Counted from the first letter of the stretch, positions 1 through 9,638 are shown. The stretch: DNA of 64,000 bases from Colwellia sp. C1TZA3 (GCF_007954265.1 NZ_VOLS01000013.1:22259-86258); one strand, 5' to 3'. Notes: generated by a model not told the origin, from the sequence alone. Made by a program: numbers and translations.

Positions 1-22
1 TCTCACTTTTTCTCTACAACGT

Positions 23-46
23 CAAGAGTTGTATATACAACTCTTG
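23..46. promoter_or_regulatory. 24-bp perfect palindrome upstream of hutI, candidate HutC operator
   Basis: A perfect inverted repeat, 12 bp per arm, is centred on TTGTATATACAA about 150 bp upstream of the hutI start. TTGTA/TACAA half-sites are of the kind bound by GntR-family repressors of the HutC subfamily, which control histidine-utilisation genes in response to urocanate. The position between hutI and whatever lies left of the window fits an operator for a hut locus. The regulator gene itself is not in the window, so the assignment is inferred. Confidence 0.5.
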
Positions 47-194
47 ATTGTTAATTTGCTATCAGTTAAAGTAAAATTATAAATAAACGCTAAGCTTCGT
101 TAGGTCATATTCATATGCTATAAGCCATGGCATTTTGAAAAGTAAGCTAAAAATAACGTTAAGGTTAGCGGCAAATAAGCAATTTGGAGTTTTT

Positions 195-1430
195 ATGTCG
201 ACGAAAACACAACACTGGCAAACCCTTTGGACTGATGTCAATTTAGCCACTATGACCGATGGAGCAAAAACTTACGCTGTGATTAAAAATGGTGCTATAG
301 CGATTGCGAATGGCAAAATTGCTTGGTTGGGAATGACAGCCGAACTACCCGATTTTGACACGGCTAGGGTAAAGGTCATTAATGGCAAGGGCGCTTGGTT
401 GACGCCAGGCTTTATCGATTGTCATAGCCATATTGTTTATGGTGGCAATCGTGCGAATGAATTTGAAATGCGCCTTGAGGGTAAGGGTTATGAAGAAATT
501 GCCAAGGCTGGCGGTGGTATTATTTCAACGGTTAAAGCAACCCGTGCCGCTAGTGAAGATGAGCTATTTAACAGTGCACTAAAACGCTTAACGGTTTTGC
601 ATCAAGAAGGTGTTACTAGCATTGAAATTAAATCGGGTTATGGCTTAGACACCGATACTGAAATTAAAATGCTCAATGTCGCTAGTAAATTAGGGCAAAC
701 ATTACCGGTTACTGTACAAAGAACCTTTTTAGGTGCGCATGCGCTGCCTGTTGAGTACCAAGGTCGTGCAGATGAGTATATCGATTTGGTCTGTAAAGAA
801 ATGATACCGATAATTGCACAAAGCAAATTGGCTGATGCGGTGGATGTGTTTTGTGAAGGGATTGGTTTTAATTTAGCGCAAACCGAAAAAGTGTTTGCGG
901 CAGCCAAGGCGCATAATCTACCGATAAAAGTGCATGCCGAGCAGTTGTCTAATCTTGGTGGTACTGAGTTAGCAGCAAAATACCAAGCGCTATCTGCTGA
1001 TCATATTGAATTTTTAGACGAGGCAGGTATCGCGGCAATGAAAGCGGCCGATATGACCGCGGTATTGTTACCGGGTGCATTTTACTTCTTACGTGAAACC
1101 CAGTTACCCCCGATTGAACTATTACGTAAATACGGCGTGAGTATCGCTATTGCTACCGATGTAAATCCAGGTTCGTCGCCAATTAATTCACTGCAGCTTA
1201 TGCTCAATATGGCTTGTACATTCTTTAGGTTAACGCCGGTAGAAGCGCTTGCGGGTGTGACCTGTCACGGCGCTAAAGCCCTAGGGCTGTCGAAGCATAA
1301 AGGGCAATTAGCGGTGGGTTATGATGCCGATATTGCTTGTTGGGATATTAATCAGCCGGCTGAACTATGTTATCAGTTTGGTGTTAATCCGCTAACCCAC
1401 CTAATGAAGGCGGGGGAGATGGTGATTTAG
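195..1430 (+). CDS. hutI: Imidazolonepropionase HutI
   Basis: Third step of histidine degradation: hydrolyses 4-imidazolone-5-propionate to N-formimino-L-glutamate in the cytoplasm. It is an amidohydrolase-fold metalloenzyme. Visible motifs are the metal-binding [12 protein letters not shown] near residue 80, [17 protein letters not shown], the [11 protein letters not shown] segment, [15 protein letters not shown] and [10 protein letters not shown] near the C-terminus. The reading frame is open from a TTG at 135, but ATG 195 is preferred: it has GGAG six bases upstream and gives 411 residues, the usual HutI length. No other hut gene is in the window; hutU, hutH or hutC may lie to the left. 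The product assignment is secure. Confidence 0.97.
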   Translation: MSTKTQHWQTLWTDVNLATMTDGAKTYAVIKNGAIAIANGKIAWLGMTAELPDFDTARVKVINGKGAWLTPGFIDCHSHIVYGGNRANEFEMRLEGKGYEEIAKAGGGIISTVKATRAASEDELFNSALKRLTVLHQEGVTSIEIKSGYGLDTDTEIKMLNVASKLGQTLPVTVQRTFLGAHALPVEYQGRADEYIDLVCKEMIPIIAQSKLADAVDVFCEGIGFNLAQTEKVFAAAKAHNLPIKVHAEQLSNLGGTELAAKYQALSADHIEFLDEAGIAAMKAADMTAVLLPGAFYFLRETQLPPIELLRKYGVSIAIATDVNPGSSPINSLQLMLNMACTFFRLTPVEALAGVTCHGAKALGLSKHKGQLAVGYDADIACWDINQPAELCYQFGVNPLTHLMKAGEMVI

Positions 1431-1562
1431 CCTAGGGTGAGTTAACTTGAAGTGAAACGGGCAACTAGAACAGCTAGTGATTACTCAGTCTTAGTCAATG
1501 TAACTGGCATTCAAATAGAGTGTAGTCATGCGGTAAGGCGGCAGCTGGCTTGGCAGATATAA

Positions 1563-1715
1563 TACCAAATTAATCTGCTCATTTTTAATGGTTAAAATAA
1601 AAAACTACGGCGTTATAAAATTTATAAGGTGAATAACTACTGACTAAATTTTATGCCTTGTATTTCTCCATTTTTTCTTATGAAAAAAGTGACCACTTAA
1701 TTAATCAAATTGATA
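1563..1715 (-). repeat. F1 miniature element, copy 1 (153 bp)
   Basis: A short non-coding element starts TACCAAATTAATC and ends ATCAAATTGATA, between direct TAA duplications at 1560-1562 and 1716-1718. Its interior matches the copies at 3036, 15593 and 63679, including the shared blocks TGCTCATTTTTAATGG and ACCACTTAATTAATCAA. A few bases are missing just inside the left end compared with the other copies. It has no coding capacity. Orientation is given relative to copy 3 at 15593. Confidence 0.85.
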
Positions 1716-1960
1716 TAACCATCATTAATGCTTTGCTCAGCTTAACAAGCAGAATTGTTCTGTCATTAGTCGGCTAGCATATTAATATAGTTGCCATCGA
1801 CAAAATATTGATGGCGATGTTGATGGTGATGGATGGGGGATTTGCCCAAAGGCAGCGCTATCATAAAGGTAAATCAGCAAGTGTTGCCATACGGTTTAAG
1901 TATGGCAAGCAGCACTATGAAAGCTCTTCATTTGCTTAAACTAGATTAAGCCAGCCTTAA
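1716..1960. other. Intergenic region between hutI and rraA, with a hairpin
   Basis: No gene is visible. A hairpin with a 9-bp stem (TTGCCATAC at 1884-1892, GTATGGCAA at 1900-1908) lies about 50 bp beyond the rraA stop. It has no strong T-run on either side, so a terminator role for rraA is possible but not shown. Confidence 0.4.
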
Positions 1961-2446
1961 CTAGTCAATATCCAAGGGGTCAGGCGATAAAATAACACCG
2001 GTATTATCAGCATAGATATGATCGTCAGGTAAAAATGTTACGCCGGCAAAGTTTATTGCCAAGTCGCTTTCACCAATATTGCTGGTGCTGGCACCAACGG
2101 GTATTGACAATAAACCTTGAATGCCAATATTAACATCCTCTAAAGCGTCAACGTCTCGCACGCTACCAAAACAAATAATGCCTTCCCAATTATTTTTCGC
2201 TGCTTGCTCAGCAATATTAATATTAATCAGTGCACGACGTGTTGAGCCACCGCCGTCAATAACCAAGACTTTGCCGGTACCGTCAGTGTTAGCAATATCG
2301 GCAATTAAGCCATTACTTTCGAAGCACTTTACCGTTACAACTTTACCGCCAAACGAGCTTCTGCCGCCATAATTACTAAATAACGGCTCAAGTACATCGA
2401 TTAAATCAGTGTAAATATCGCAGAGCTCTGAGGTGTTGTATTCCAT
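1961..2446 (-). CDS. rraA: Ribonuclease E activity regulator RraA
   Basis: RraA binds the C-terminal region of RNase E and inhibits its activity, changing mRNA turnover. The fold is related to aldolases of the HMG/CHA class but without that catalytic role in enterobacteria. The protein is 161 residues, the same length as E. coli RraA, with the characteristic start ([23 protein letters not shown]), the glycine-rich [12 protein letters not shown] near residue 67 and the end [18 protein letters not shown] lies about 10 bases before the ATG. It is monocistronic here, separated from its neighbours by repeat-bearing gaps. Confidence 0.95.
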   Translation of the reverse strand: MEYNTSELCDIYTDLIDVLEPLFSNYGGRSSFGGKVVTVKCFESNGLIADIANTDGTGKVLVIDGGGSTRRALININIAEQAAKNNWEGIICFGSVRDVDALEDVNIGIQGLLSIPVGASTSNIGESDLAINFAGVTFLPDDHIYADNTGVILSPDPLDID

Positions 2447-2872
2447 AGTAAGTTTTTCCTAATCGCATTTCTTGTTAACTAGTATAACGGTTGAATACAC
2501 AGGCACAACCGCTAAGCTGCTATAGTTATTAAATAAATATAGCGGAAGCAGAGATAAAATACATTATTTAATTGCCGGTATTATCTTTCAATAAGGGGTA
2601 TATTTATCGCCGTTGGGGGATTTTCAGAGCTAGGCTTTTCTTTATAAACTATCATAGCGCTGCAAATATAGCGGTCGTGTTGGGTCTTGGTAAATAGCTT
2701 TTAGCAAAAGCTGTCGAGACTTAATAACAATTGCCGTTATTACGTCATATAGCTGGTGATGCTGTTCTTAGCACTCATGTTATAAAGGAGGAGGGGGGTT
2801 ACTCAGTAGCTAAAGTGTAAATGGCTTTAGCTAAAACCATTAAATCTAAAATAAATGACACTTTAGAGCTTG
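2447..2872. other. Intergenic region upstream of rraA
   Basis: About 425 bp with no credible reading frame and no recognised repeat. It should contain the rraA promoter (minus strand), but I cannot single out convincing -35/-10 boxes. Confidence 0.4.
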
Positions 2873-2875
2873 TAA

Positions 2876-3032
2876 TACCAGTTCCATTAAGTTTGTGATC
2901 TTGTTGTGCGCAGGAAAAATAACTCAAGGTAAGGCGCTCGATTGAGCAATAGCTGGCTATCGGAAGTGAGATCAACACAGCCTTGAGCTATTTTAACTAG
3001 TACAAGTGAGCAATAACTTAATGGGATTGGTA
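2876..3032 (+). repeat. F2 miniature element, copy 1 (157 bp)
   Basis: A 157-bp element with imperfect inverted ends (TACCAGTTCCATTAAGTT against the complement of AACTTAATGGGATTGGTA). TAA duplications lie at 2873-2875 and 3033-3035. Internal inverted segments (AAAATAACTCAAGG with CCTTGAGCTATTTT, and ATAGC-TG-GCTAT in the centre) mean the whole element can fold into a long hairpin. Three other copies of identical length occur in the window. Confidence 0.92.
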
Positions 3033-3035
3033 TAA

Positions 3036-3194
3036 TACCAAGTTGATTAATTATCTGCTCATTTTTAATGGTTAAAATAAAAACTACGGCGTTATAAAAT
3101 TTATAAGGTGAATAACTACTGACTAAACTTTATGTCTTGTATTTCTTCATTTTTTCTTATGAAAAAGGTGACCACTTAATTAATCAAATTGGTA
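3036..3194 (-). repeat. F1 miniature element, copy 2 (159 bp)
   Basis: It begins TACCAAGTTGATTAATTA immediately after the TAA that also bounds the F2 copy at 2876-3032, and ends ATCAAATTGGTA followed by TAA at 3195-3197. Two different elements therefore sit back to back, sharing the middle TAA. There is no coding capacity. Confidence 0.9.
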
Positions 3195-3230
3195 TAACAT
3201 ATTTTGTATAACTGCCCATTTTAAATAAAA

Positions 3231-3325
3231 TCCTTTAAATGTTTAAAGCCCTACCTCATTCTTTTCTCATTGTTATCTCCCTGCAAAAAATAACAAAATA
3301 TTTCACAGGGAAAAGAGAAAGAGGA
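3231..3325 (-). repeat. Single inverted relative of the ftsN-priA tandem repeat
   Basis: Read on the minus strand, this stretch aligns with the 161-bp tandem unit at 6681-7150. Shared blocks, in order, are CCTGTGAAATA, TTATTTTT, CAGGGAG, AACAA, GAGAAAAG and ATGAG, then TTTAAAG. The CCTGT...CAGGG pair can form a short stem in both places. The similarity was found by eye; an alignment would fix the boundaries. Confidence 0.55.
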
Positions 3326-3396
3326 CTGCAGGAGGAAACACTAACAACATAAAATGCTTTTATGCTGCTAGTTGCTATTAAAGCATTTAAGAGGCA

Positions 3397-3774
3397 TTAC
3401 TTAACTTCTTTAATTTCTATCGATGCTTCTCGGCTATTTACCGCTGTGCCTGTACTTTGTAGGTAATTTTGCCAACGCTGTTGATATTCCGCGCCTAGTG
3501 TTTTTAAGTAATCACTATCATAAATATTGCTGTGTTCATCATCAAAAATAAATCGGTAGCCATGTTTGCCGACCGATTCAATTTTTAGCAGCCGTACCTG
3601 CTTTTTATGATAAACCTTTGGCGCTGAACCTGCTACTTGACCTTTGTCGGTGGTTGGAGCAAACACACGTAAATATTCGAAGCTTAAATCAATATCTTCG
3701 AGCTCAGCCTTATCAAAAGAAACTAACAAGCTTGCTGCAGTACTATTGATGACAAAGCGGTTGATCTTACTCAT
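3397..3774 (-). CDS. DUF971 (gamma-butyrobetaine hydroxylase-like N-terminal) domain protein
   Basis: A small cytoplasmic protein of 125 residues. The order of conserved segments (ASLLVSFDKAELEDIDLSFEYLRVFAP, then VRLLKIESVGKHGYRFIFDDEHSNIYDSDYLKTLG) is that of the DUF971 family. This domain is also found at the N-terminus of eukaryotic gamma-butyrobetaine hydroxylase, where it binds zinc. As a stand-alone bacterial protein it has no settled function. It lies 27 bp downstream of hslU on the same strand and probably shares the hslVU transcript, an arrangement common in gammaproteobacteria. Confidence 0.85.
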   Translation of the reverse strand: MSKINRFVINSTAASLLVSFDKAELEDIDLSFEYLRVFAPTTDKGQVAGSAPKVYHKKQVRLLKIESVGKHGYRFIFDDEHSNIYDSDYLKTLGAEYQQRWQNYLQSTGTAVNSREASIEIKEVK

Positions 3775-3801
3775 GTTGTACTCCTAACCCTATTCTATCT
3801 A

Positions 3802-5130
3802 TTATAAAATAAAGCGACTTAGATCTTCATCTTTAATCAGATCAGATAAAATATTAGCAACAAAGTCAGCATTAATCAGAATACTTTCACCGGCTCGATC
3901 ATTGGCGGTAAACGAAAGCTCTTCGATCAGGCGTTCCATCATAGTATGTAAACGGCGCGCGCCAATATTTTCAGTGCTTTCGTTAACTTGCCACGCGGCA
4001 TTAGCAATCGCTTGAATACCATCTTCACTAAATGAAATATGTACGCCTTCCGTTGCTAACAAAGCAATATATTGCTCAGTTAAAGAGGCATTAGGCTCGG
4101 TCAGTATCCGCACAAAGTCTTCAGTGGTGAGTGGCTTTAACTCAACACGAATCGGTAGACGACCTTGTAATTCTGGAATTAAATCAGACGGCTTTGACAT
4201 TTGAAAAGCACCCGAGGCAATAAATAGGATATGGTCAGTTTTAACCATGCCGTGTTTAGTGCTAACGGTAGAACCTTCAATTAACGGCAGCAAGTCTCGT
4301 TGTACACCTTCTCTTGATACGTCAGGGCCTGAGCTTTCGCCGCGCTTACAAATTTTGTCTATTTCATCAATAAAGACAATACCGTTTTGTTCAACTGCGT
4401 ATAGCGCTTTTTCTTTGATGTCGTCTTGATTAACTATTTTCGCTGCTTCTTCTTCCTGCAACGCTTTGAAAGCATCTTTAATTTTCAGTTTACGTTTGTT
4501 GGTTTTCTCACTCGACATGCTTTGGAACATGTTTTGTAATTGTGAAGTCATGTCTTCCATGCCAGGAGGCGCCATAATTTCAACGCCAACTTGCGGTGCC
4601 GCTAAGTCGAGTTCAATCTCTTTATCGTTGAGTTTACCTTCGCGTAATTTTTTACGAAAAGCTTGGCGAGTCGCACTATTCTCTGATGGCTCGTCATTGC
4701 CTGAACCATCACGAGCTGGCGGTAATAATACATCTAGAATTCGTTCTTCAGCAGCTTCTTCGGCCAAGTGCTTTACACGTGCCATTTCCTGCTCTTTAGT
4801 CATCTTAATCGCCATGTCAGCAAGATCGCGAATAATTGTTTCGACTTCTTTACCGACATAACCTACTTCGGTGAATTTAGTTGCTTCTACTTTAATGAAG
4901 GGCGCATTGGCTAGCTTCGCTAAGCGTCGGGCTATTTCTGTTTTACCAACACCTGTTGGGCCAATCATCAGAATGTTTTTAGGCGTAACTTCATCGCGCA
5001 ACTCTTCATTAAGTTGCATTCTACGCCAGCGGTTTCTTAGTGCTATGGCAACCGCACGTTTGGCATCGCTTTGACCAACGATGTGGCTATCGAGTTCGTG
5101 AACTATCTCACGTGGTGTCATATTCGACAT
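3802..5130 (-). CDS. hslU: ATP-dependent protease ATPase subunit HslU
   Basis: Hexameric AAA+ unfoldase that feeds substrates into the HslV peptidase (ClpYQ complex) in the cytoplasm. Walker A is GPTGVGKT near residues 57-64 and Walker B is [10 protein letters not shown]. The intermediate I-domain lies between them (rich in D/E/K, with [14 protein letters not shown]), sensor 2 contains GARRLHT, and the C-terminal tail DEDLSRFIL docks into HslV. It has 442 residues, normal for the family. AGGA lies seven bases before the ATG. It is 23 bp downstream of hslV and cotranscribed with it. Confidence 0.98.
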   Translation of the reverse strand: MSNMTPREIVHELDSHIVGQSDAKRAVAIALRNRWRRMQLNEELRDEVTPKNILMIGPTGVGKTEIARRLAKLANAPFIKVEATKFTEVGYVGKEVETIIRDLADMAIKMTKEQEMARVKHLAEEAAEERILDVLLPPARDGSGNDEPSENSATRQAFRKKLREGKLNDKEIELDLAAPQVGVEIMAPPGMEDMTSQLQNMFQSMSSEKTNKRKLKIKDAFKALQEEEAAKIVNQDDIKEKALYAVEQNGIVFIDEIDKICKRGESSGPDVSREGVQRDLLPLIEGSTVSTKHGMVKTDHILFIASGAFQMSKPSDLIPELQGRLPIRVELKPLTTEDFVRILTEPNASLTEQYIALLATEGVHISFSEDGIQAIANAAWQVNESTENIGARRLHTMMERLIEELSFTANDRAGESILINADFVANILSDLIKDEDLSRFIL

Positions 5131-5153
5131 ATTAATTCCTTACAAATTGGCGG

Positions 5154-5672
5154 TTAGAGTTCATCAATCACGTGTTGTTGATTGGTAAATACACAAATGT
5201 CACCAGCAATTTTTAATGATTTTTCAACAATTTCTTTGGCAGAAAGGTCGGTGTTTTCAAGTAATGCCGTGGCGGCTGATTGGGCAAAGTTGCCTCCACT
5301 GCCAATAGCAATGAGATCATGCTCTGCTTGGATAACATCACCATTACCGGTAATGATCAGCGAGGCTGTTTCATCGGCAACGGCTAATAAAGCTTCTAGT
5401 TTGCGCAGCGCACGATCACTGCGCCAATCTTTTGCTAATTCAACGGCCGCTTTAGTTAAGTGACCTTGATGCATTTCTAGCTTGCTTTCAAAACGTTCAA
5501 ACAGAGTAAATGCATCAGCTGTGCCGCCGGCAAAACCTGCAAGTACTTTGCCATTATATAAACGGCGCACTTTGCGTGCATTACCCTTCATTACAGTGTT
5601 GCCAAGGGAAACTTGACCATCACCACCAATGGCAACTTTGCCATTACGTCGGACAGAAACAATAGTAGTCAC
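5154..5672 (-). CDS. hslV: ATP-dependent protease peptidase subunit HslV
   Basis: Threonine peptidase of the HslVU protease, forming a double hexameric ring of proteasome beta-type subunits. The frame extends to 5696, but GTG 5672 is chosen: it has GAGG six bases upstream and places [10 protein letters not shown] directly after the initiator, exposing the catalytic Thr as in other HslV. Conserved [16 protein letters not shown] and [21 protein letters not shown] follow. The protein is 172 residues, close to the family's 170-176. It is first gene of hslV-hslU-(DUF971), with a sigma-32-like promoter upstream. Confidence 0.97.
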   Translation of the reverse strand: MTTIVSVRRNGKVAIGGDGQVSLGNTVMKGNARKVRRLYNGKVLAGFAGGTADAFTLFERFESKLEMHQGHLTKAAVELAKDWRSDRALRKLEALLAVADETASLIITGNGDVIQAEHDLIAIGSGGNFAQSAATALLENTDLSAKEIVEKSLKIAGDICVFTNQQHVIDEL

Positions 5673-5728
5673 AATTAACCTCTTCCATATTGCCAACTGA
5701 GATAGTCGGCTTGTCTAATGTAGATGAG

Positions 5729-5757
5729 ATAAGGGGTAGCTGAAGCTTTTTCAAGGG
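5729..5757 (-). promoter_or_regulatory. Sigma-32 (heat-shock) promoter of hslVU
   Basis: On the minus strand the sequence reads CCCTTGAA, 13 bases, CCCCTTAT. This matches the RpoH consensus CCCTTGAA-N13-17-CCCCATTT with two differences. It lies about 57 bp upstream of the chosen hslV start, where E. coli hslVU also has its heat-shock promoter. The rest of the gap up to ftsN (5758-6014) shows no gene. Confidence 0.75.
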
Positions 5758-6014
5758 AGTGGCGATGAATAATAGTAAACGGGCATTTTTAAGAAGTTTT
5801 AAGCTATTAGCTTTAAGCTATTAGTTAAAGGCAACAGCGGTCAGTTTACAATAATAGAGGGCCGTTAAAGGCAAGAGTAGTTGGTTTTAAATTGGCGCTA
5901 TAAATGCTGACCTGCAGGTGCTTACTACGCCTAGATCATGAAGTCAGATCTGAGGCAAGTAAGATATTTTTGCCGGTAAAGGGCATTTGATGTCGGCCAA
6001 TCTTTAAGGCTCAA

Positions 6015-6578
6015 TTAATCCCAACCCCAAATTTTACAAGCGTGGATGGCGTTGTTTTTTAATTTATGTTTGTCTTTTTCTGCCTGACGTTTTTTATCGT
6101 AAGGGCCTAAATAAACTTTATACCAAGTTGACGAGCTACCAACAGATTTGCCCACTTGTGCTTCCAGGCCGGTGAAGGCTATTTTTGCCTTTAATGACTC
6201 AGCTTGTTTACGAGTTCTAAACGAACCACATTGCATTTTATAGGGGCCTTTGTTCTTAACTTCGTACTGACCTACTTCAACTTGTTTACTTTTTAGGTCA
6301 TCAACGTAAGTCCACTTTTCTTTTGGTAGTTCAGGTAGCTTGGTAGCTTTCTTTGTCTTGACTACTTTAGCAGCAGGCTCTGGTGCAACAACGGCTGCAG
6401 GCTGCTTGTCTTTAATACTCCACAGTAGGTAGCCAAAGCTCGGTAAAGCGATCACTAAAAAAATAGTAATTAATTTTACTTTCAATGAGATACCTTGAGC
6501 TGGTTCGACATTTTTTTTATATGGGCTTTGTTTTTTATTTTTTACTCGAGAGCGGGAAACGTAATCTTGATGTGCCAT
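6015..6578 (-). CDS. ftsN: Cell division protein FtsN (SPOR domain)
   Basis: Late divisome protein that triggers septal peptidoglycan synthesis; its SPOR domain binds denuded glycan strands at the septum. Features in order: a basic cytoplasmic N-terminus (MAHQDYVSRSRVKNKK), a single membrane segment around residues 33-52, an Ala/Pro/Lys-rich linker, and a C-terminal SPOR domain (YKMQCGSFRTRKQAESLKAK to WYKVYLGPYDKKRQAE). At 187 residues it is shorter than the E. coli protein, mainly in the linker. Position between hslV and priA is the classical gammaproteobacterial order, which supports the assignment over a generic SPOR protein. Confidence 0.9.
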   Translation of the reverse strand: MAHQDYVSRSRVKNKKQSPYKKNVEPAQGISLKVKLITIFLVIALPSFGYLLWSIKDKQPAAVVAPEPAAKVVKTKKATKLPELPKEKWTYVDDLKSKQVEVGQYEVKNKGPYKMQCGSFRTRKQAESLKAKIAFTGLEAQVGKSVGSSSTWYKVYLGPYDKKRQAEKDKHKLKNNAIHACKIWGWD

Positions 6579-6680
6579 GAAAAACTTTATACTAGAAAAC
6601 TTTCGTCAATTCTAACCAACTACTAAAGAAATATCACCCATTGAGTTTATTAATTGCATAAAACCCAGCCTAGGCTGAGC

Positions 6681-7150
6681 ATGAGTAGAGATTAAGGGAC
6701 GTTTAAAGACAAGTTTTTAGCGGTCAGCTGTCAGTAAGTTAAAGGCGTTTTAAGATCGGTTTGGCTGTGCTTTTTCTTCTGCATTCTTTCTGCCTGTGAA
6801 ATAGGGCTTTATTTTTACAGGGAGGAAACAAGGAGAAAAGCATGAGTAGAGATTAAGGCACGTTTAAAGACAAGTTTTTAGCGGTCAGCTGTCAGTAAGT
6901 TAAAGACGTTTTAAGGTTTGTTTGGCTGTGCTTTTTCTTCTGCATTCCTTCTGCCTGTGAAATAGGGCTTTATTTTTATAGGGAGGAAAGAAGGAGAAAA
7001 ACATGAGTAGAGATTAAGGCACGTTTAAAGACAAGTTTTTAGCGGTCAGCTGTCAGTAAGTTAAAGACGCTGTACGCTTGGTTTTGCCTTACTTTTCCTT
7101 ATTTTGCCTTCTGTTGTTCTCCTGATTCTCTTTCTGTGAAATAGGGTTGT
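6681..7150 (+). repeat. Three tandem copies of a 161-bp repeat between ftsN and priA
   Basis: Units begin at 6681, 6842 and 7003, each with ATGAGTAGAGATTAAGG. Units 1 and 2 are exactly 161 bp and nearly identical. Unit 3 matches through its first 90 bases or so, then diverges and carries about 18 extra bases. Each unit holds AAAGACAAGTTTTTAGCGGT, a GTCAGCTGTCAG block and a CCTGT...ACAGG pair that could form a stem. No open frame runs through. One diverged inverted relative is at 3231-3325. The region 6579-6680 has no other feature. Confidence 0.9.
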
Positions 7151-7174
7151 AGGGTGTGCTTTTTGCACCATTAA

Positions 7175-9403
7175 TTACCAGCTTAAGTCTACTGGGTCGA
7201 TATCAATTGACCATCTAACTTTTGATAGCCATTCATTTGTGGCGCTATGGTGAATTAGTTTAAATACTGCTTGATGCAGCTGCTTTCGAGATTTGGCTTG
7301 TAAAATTAAGTGGAATCTAAACTTACCAGCCTTTTTTTCCATTGCCGCTGGTACGGGCCCAGCAAACTGGCAACCTGCAAAGGGGATCTCGGTCATAGCG
7401 CGTAAAAATTTCTCGGGATAAGACGGGTAGTTAGCATCAGCTCTAAACAACGCTTGAAAACTAAAGGGCGGTAATAGGGCTTGCTGGCGTTCAATAAGTG
7501 CCTGTTTAGCAAAGTGTTGATAGCCATTTTGCACTAAGTCTTGCAGTAATGGGTGCTCAGGGAACTTACTTTGTACCATCACTTTACCGGGCTTACTTGC
7601 CCGACCGGCTCGGCCTGACACTTGCACTAAAAGCTGTGCCATATGTTCAGCCGCACGAAAGTCATAGCTAAATAAAGCCCCGTCAACATCAAGTACAGCG
7701 ACTAAGGTGACATCAGGAAAGTGATGGCCTTTTGCCAGCATTTGCGTGCCAATCAAGAGTTGATGTTCTTTATTGCTTACCTCGGTTAATAACCTGGCTA
7801 ATGCACCTTTTTTACGTGTGCTGTCTCGGTCAATTCGCACGGTAGAGTAATCAGGAAACAAGGCGCCGATTTTTTCTTCTAATTGCTCAGTGCCTTGTCC
7901 TAAGGATTTAATGCGCACACTGCCACAACTTGGGCATTGTGGTGGAATGCGCTTTTGGTGGCCGCAATGATGGCAAATCAGCAATCCTTGGCCTTGATGT
8001 AAAGTATAAGGCTTGTTACAACGTTGGCAGTCGGCAACCCAATGACATTCTTGGCAGTTAATCGCCGGCGCATAACCCCGGCGATTGAGAAAAATTAAGG
8101 CTTGCTCGCCACGGGCTAAGGTGTTTTTTATCGCTTGTTTTAAGGTGCCCGAAAGGCCATGTTCCATTTGTTGTTGTGCGACATCTATTAAGCTGATTTT
8201 TGCTGTTGAGGCATTACCGGCACGTTTACGCAATTGGTGGTAATAATACTTTCCAGTTAAGGCATTTTGCAGCGATTCAAAACTGGGTGTGGCAGTGCCC
8301 AGTATAATAGGAATATTAAGTTGCCTAGCTCTTAGTATGGCAATATCGCGGGCATGATAGCGAAAACTATCTTGTTGTTTAAATGAAGCATCGTGCTCTT
8401 CATCAACAATGATCATACCTAAATCATTTAGCGGAGTAAAAATAGCCGAACGAGTACCAATAACAATAGCCGCGGTTCCTCGCTGTGCTTCTAACCAGGT
8501 TTGTAAGCGCTCTTTGTCGTTCAAACCTGAGTGATGCAAACTTATCGGTACATTAAAGCGTTGTTCGAAGCGACTTAAGGTTTGTGGTGTTAGGCCAATT
8601 TCAGGTACTAAGACTAACACCTGTTTATTGCTGGCTAATATTTGCTCCATGGCCTGCAAATAAACCTCGGTTTTACCACTACCGGTTATACCATCGACTA
8701 AGTGACATGAAAACTGCGCTTGTAGCTCTTTCACTGTGGCGACAATTAGCGCTTGTTCGGTTGATAGTTCTAGCCGGTTATCTTGCTGTAATGCTTGCTC
8801 TTGCCATTGAAATAACGCTACCGCACGGGTTTTGCTATAAATGAATTGTTTTTTCTCCAGCGCATTAAGCTGTGCTTTATTAAAACCAAGGGTTAGTAAC
8901 TCTGACCACGTCATGCCTTGATGCTGGTTAAGCATAGTTAGCAACTCAGCTTGTTTGGCTGAGCGTTTGGCCGTAATCGTTTGCTCATCTGCGCTTAAAT
9001 CTGCTTTGGTTAACCAAATTTGTGGCAATTCAACATCAGGTTGTTTTATTTGTCGTAATAAAACTGGCAAGGCTTGTTGGAACACATCACCAATGGGGTG
9101 ATGATAGTAATCGCTACAACGTTGAATAAAATGCAACAGTTGTGGAGGAAAACTGAAGTTGTCATCAACCCGGCTGAGCACTGATTTTAATTTTTTAGGC
9201 GCATATTCAGTGCTTTCATCTATCGACAAAACAATCCCCACTACTTGGCGAGAGCCAAAAGGCACAATAACCCGTTCACCTAACTGCACGGCTTTAGTAT
9301 TTAGCTCACCAGAGAGTTTGTAAGTAAACAATTGGCGCATAGGAACGGGTATTGCCACTTGCAGGTATATGTCTGTTGAAGTTATTGCCAAAAATACGGT
9401 CAT
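7175..9403 (-). CDS. priA: Primosomal protein N' (replication restart helicase PriA)
   Basis: 3'-5' DNA helicase that recognises stalled forks and loads DnaB through the restart primosome. The N-terminal DNA-binding domain contains VAIPVPMRQLFTYKL. The helicase core has Walker A GITGSGKTEVYL, Walker B DEEHDASFKQQ and the motif ILGTATPSFESL. A zinc module with eight cysteines (CQECHWVADCQRC to CHHCGH to CPSC) is followed by VSGRAGRA. ATG 9403 gives 742 residues and a normal N-terminus; the frame also opens at ATG 9427, but neither has a clear ribosome binding site. Confidence 0.97.
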   Translation of the reverse strand: MTVFLAITSTDIYLQVAIPVPMRQLFTYKLSGELNTKAVQLGERVIVPFGSRQVVGIVLSIDESTEYAPKKLKSVLSRVDDNFSFPPQLLHFIQRCSDYYHHPIGDVFQQALPVLLRQIKQPDVELPQIWLTKADLSADEQTITAKRSAKQAELLTMLNQHQGMTWSELLTLGFNKAQLNALEKKQFIYSKTRAVALFQWQEQALQQDNRLELSTEQALIVATVKELQAQFSCHLVDGITGSGKTEVYLQAMEQILASNKQVLVLVPEIGLTPQTLSRFEQRFNVPISLHHSGLNDKERLQTWLEAQRGTAAIVIGTRSAIFTPLNDLGMIIVDEEHDASFKQQDSFRYHARDIAILRARQLNIPIILGTATPSFESLQNALTGKYYYHQLRKRAGNASTAKISLIDVAQQQMEHGLSGTLKQAIKNTLARGEQALIFLNRRGYAPAINCQECHWVADCQRCNKPYTLHQGQGLLICHHCGHQKRIPPQCPSCGSVRIKSLGQGTEQLEEKIGALFPDYSTVRIDRDSTRKKGALARLLTEVSNKEHQLLIGTQMLAKGHHFPDVTLVAVLDVDGALFSYDFRAAEHMAQLLVQVSGRAGRASKPGKVMVQSKFPEHPLLQDLVQNGYQHFAKQALIERQQALLPPFSFQALFRADANYPSYPEKFLRAMTEIPFAGCQFAGPVPAAMEKKAGKFRFHLILQAKSRKQLHQAVFKLIHHSATNEWLSKVRWSIDIDPVDLSW

Positions 9404-9638
9404 ATAGAAATAAAATGTTATGCACATTCTACTGCTTAATGACGTAATGCCAAGCGAGAAAATTAAGCTAAGGGTATTTTTATGAAATTAAGCCATCAAT
9501 TGCTCAATTTTTTAGCAATTTTTATTGCCATGGGAGGAACGATACTATAACATTCGCCTCCATTATTTTTAACTCGTATGGTGCTTGGCAGCAATAATGA
9601 CTGACCGAGTGGCGATGCGGCCTTAACAGAGGTTTCCC

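Noticed and set aside
4247..5463. Plus-strand frames over hslU and hslV
   Set aside because: Shadows of two strongly conserved genes on the minus strand.
6681..7150. Tandem repeats as a CRISPR array
   Set aside because: Units are 161 bp, contiguous and alike throughout; there are no short repeats separated by unique spacers and no cas genes.
9482..9550. 22-codon ORF upstream of rpmE as a leader peptide
   Set aside because: Only a weak hairpin supports it, with no attenuator-like alternative structure or clear ribosome binding site.
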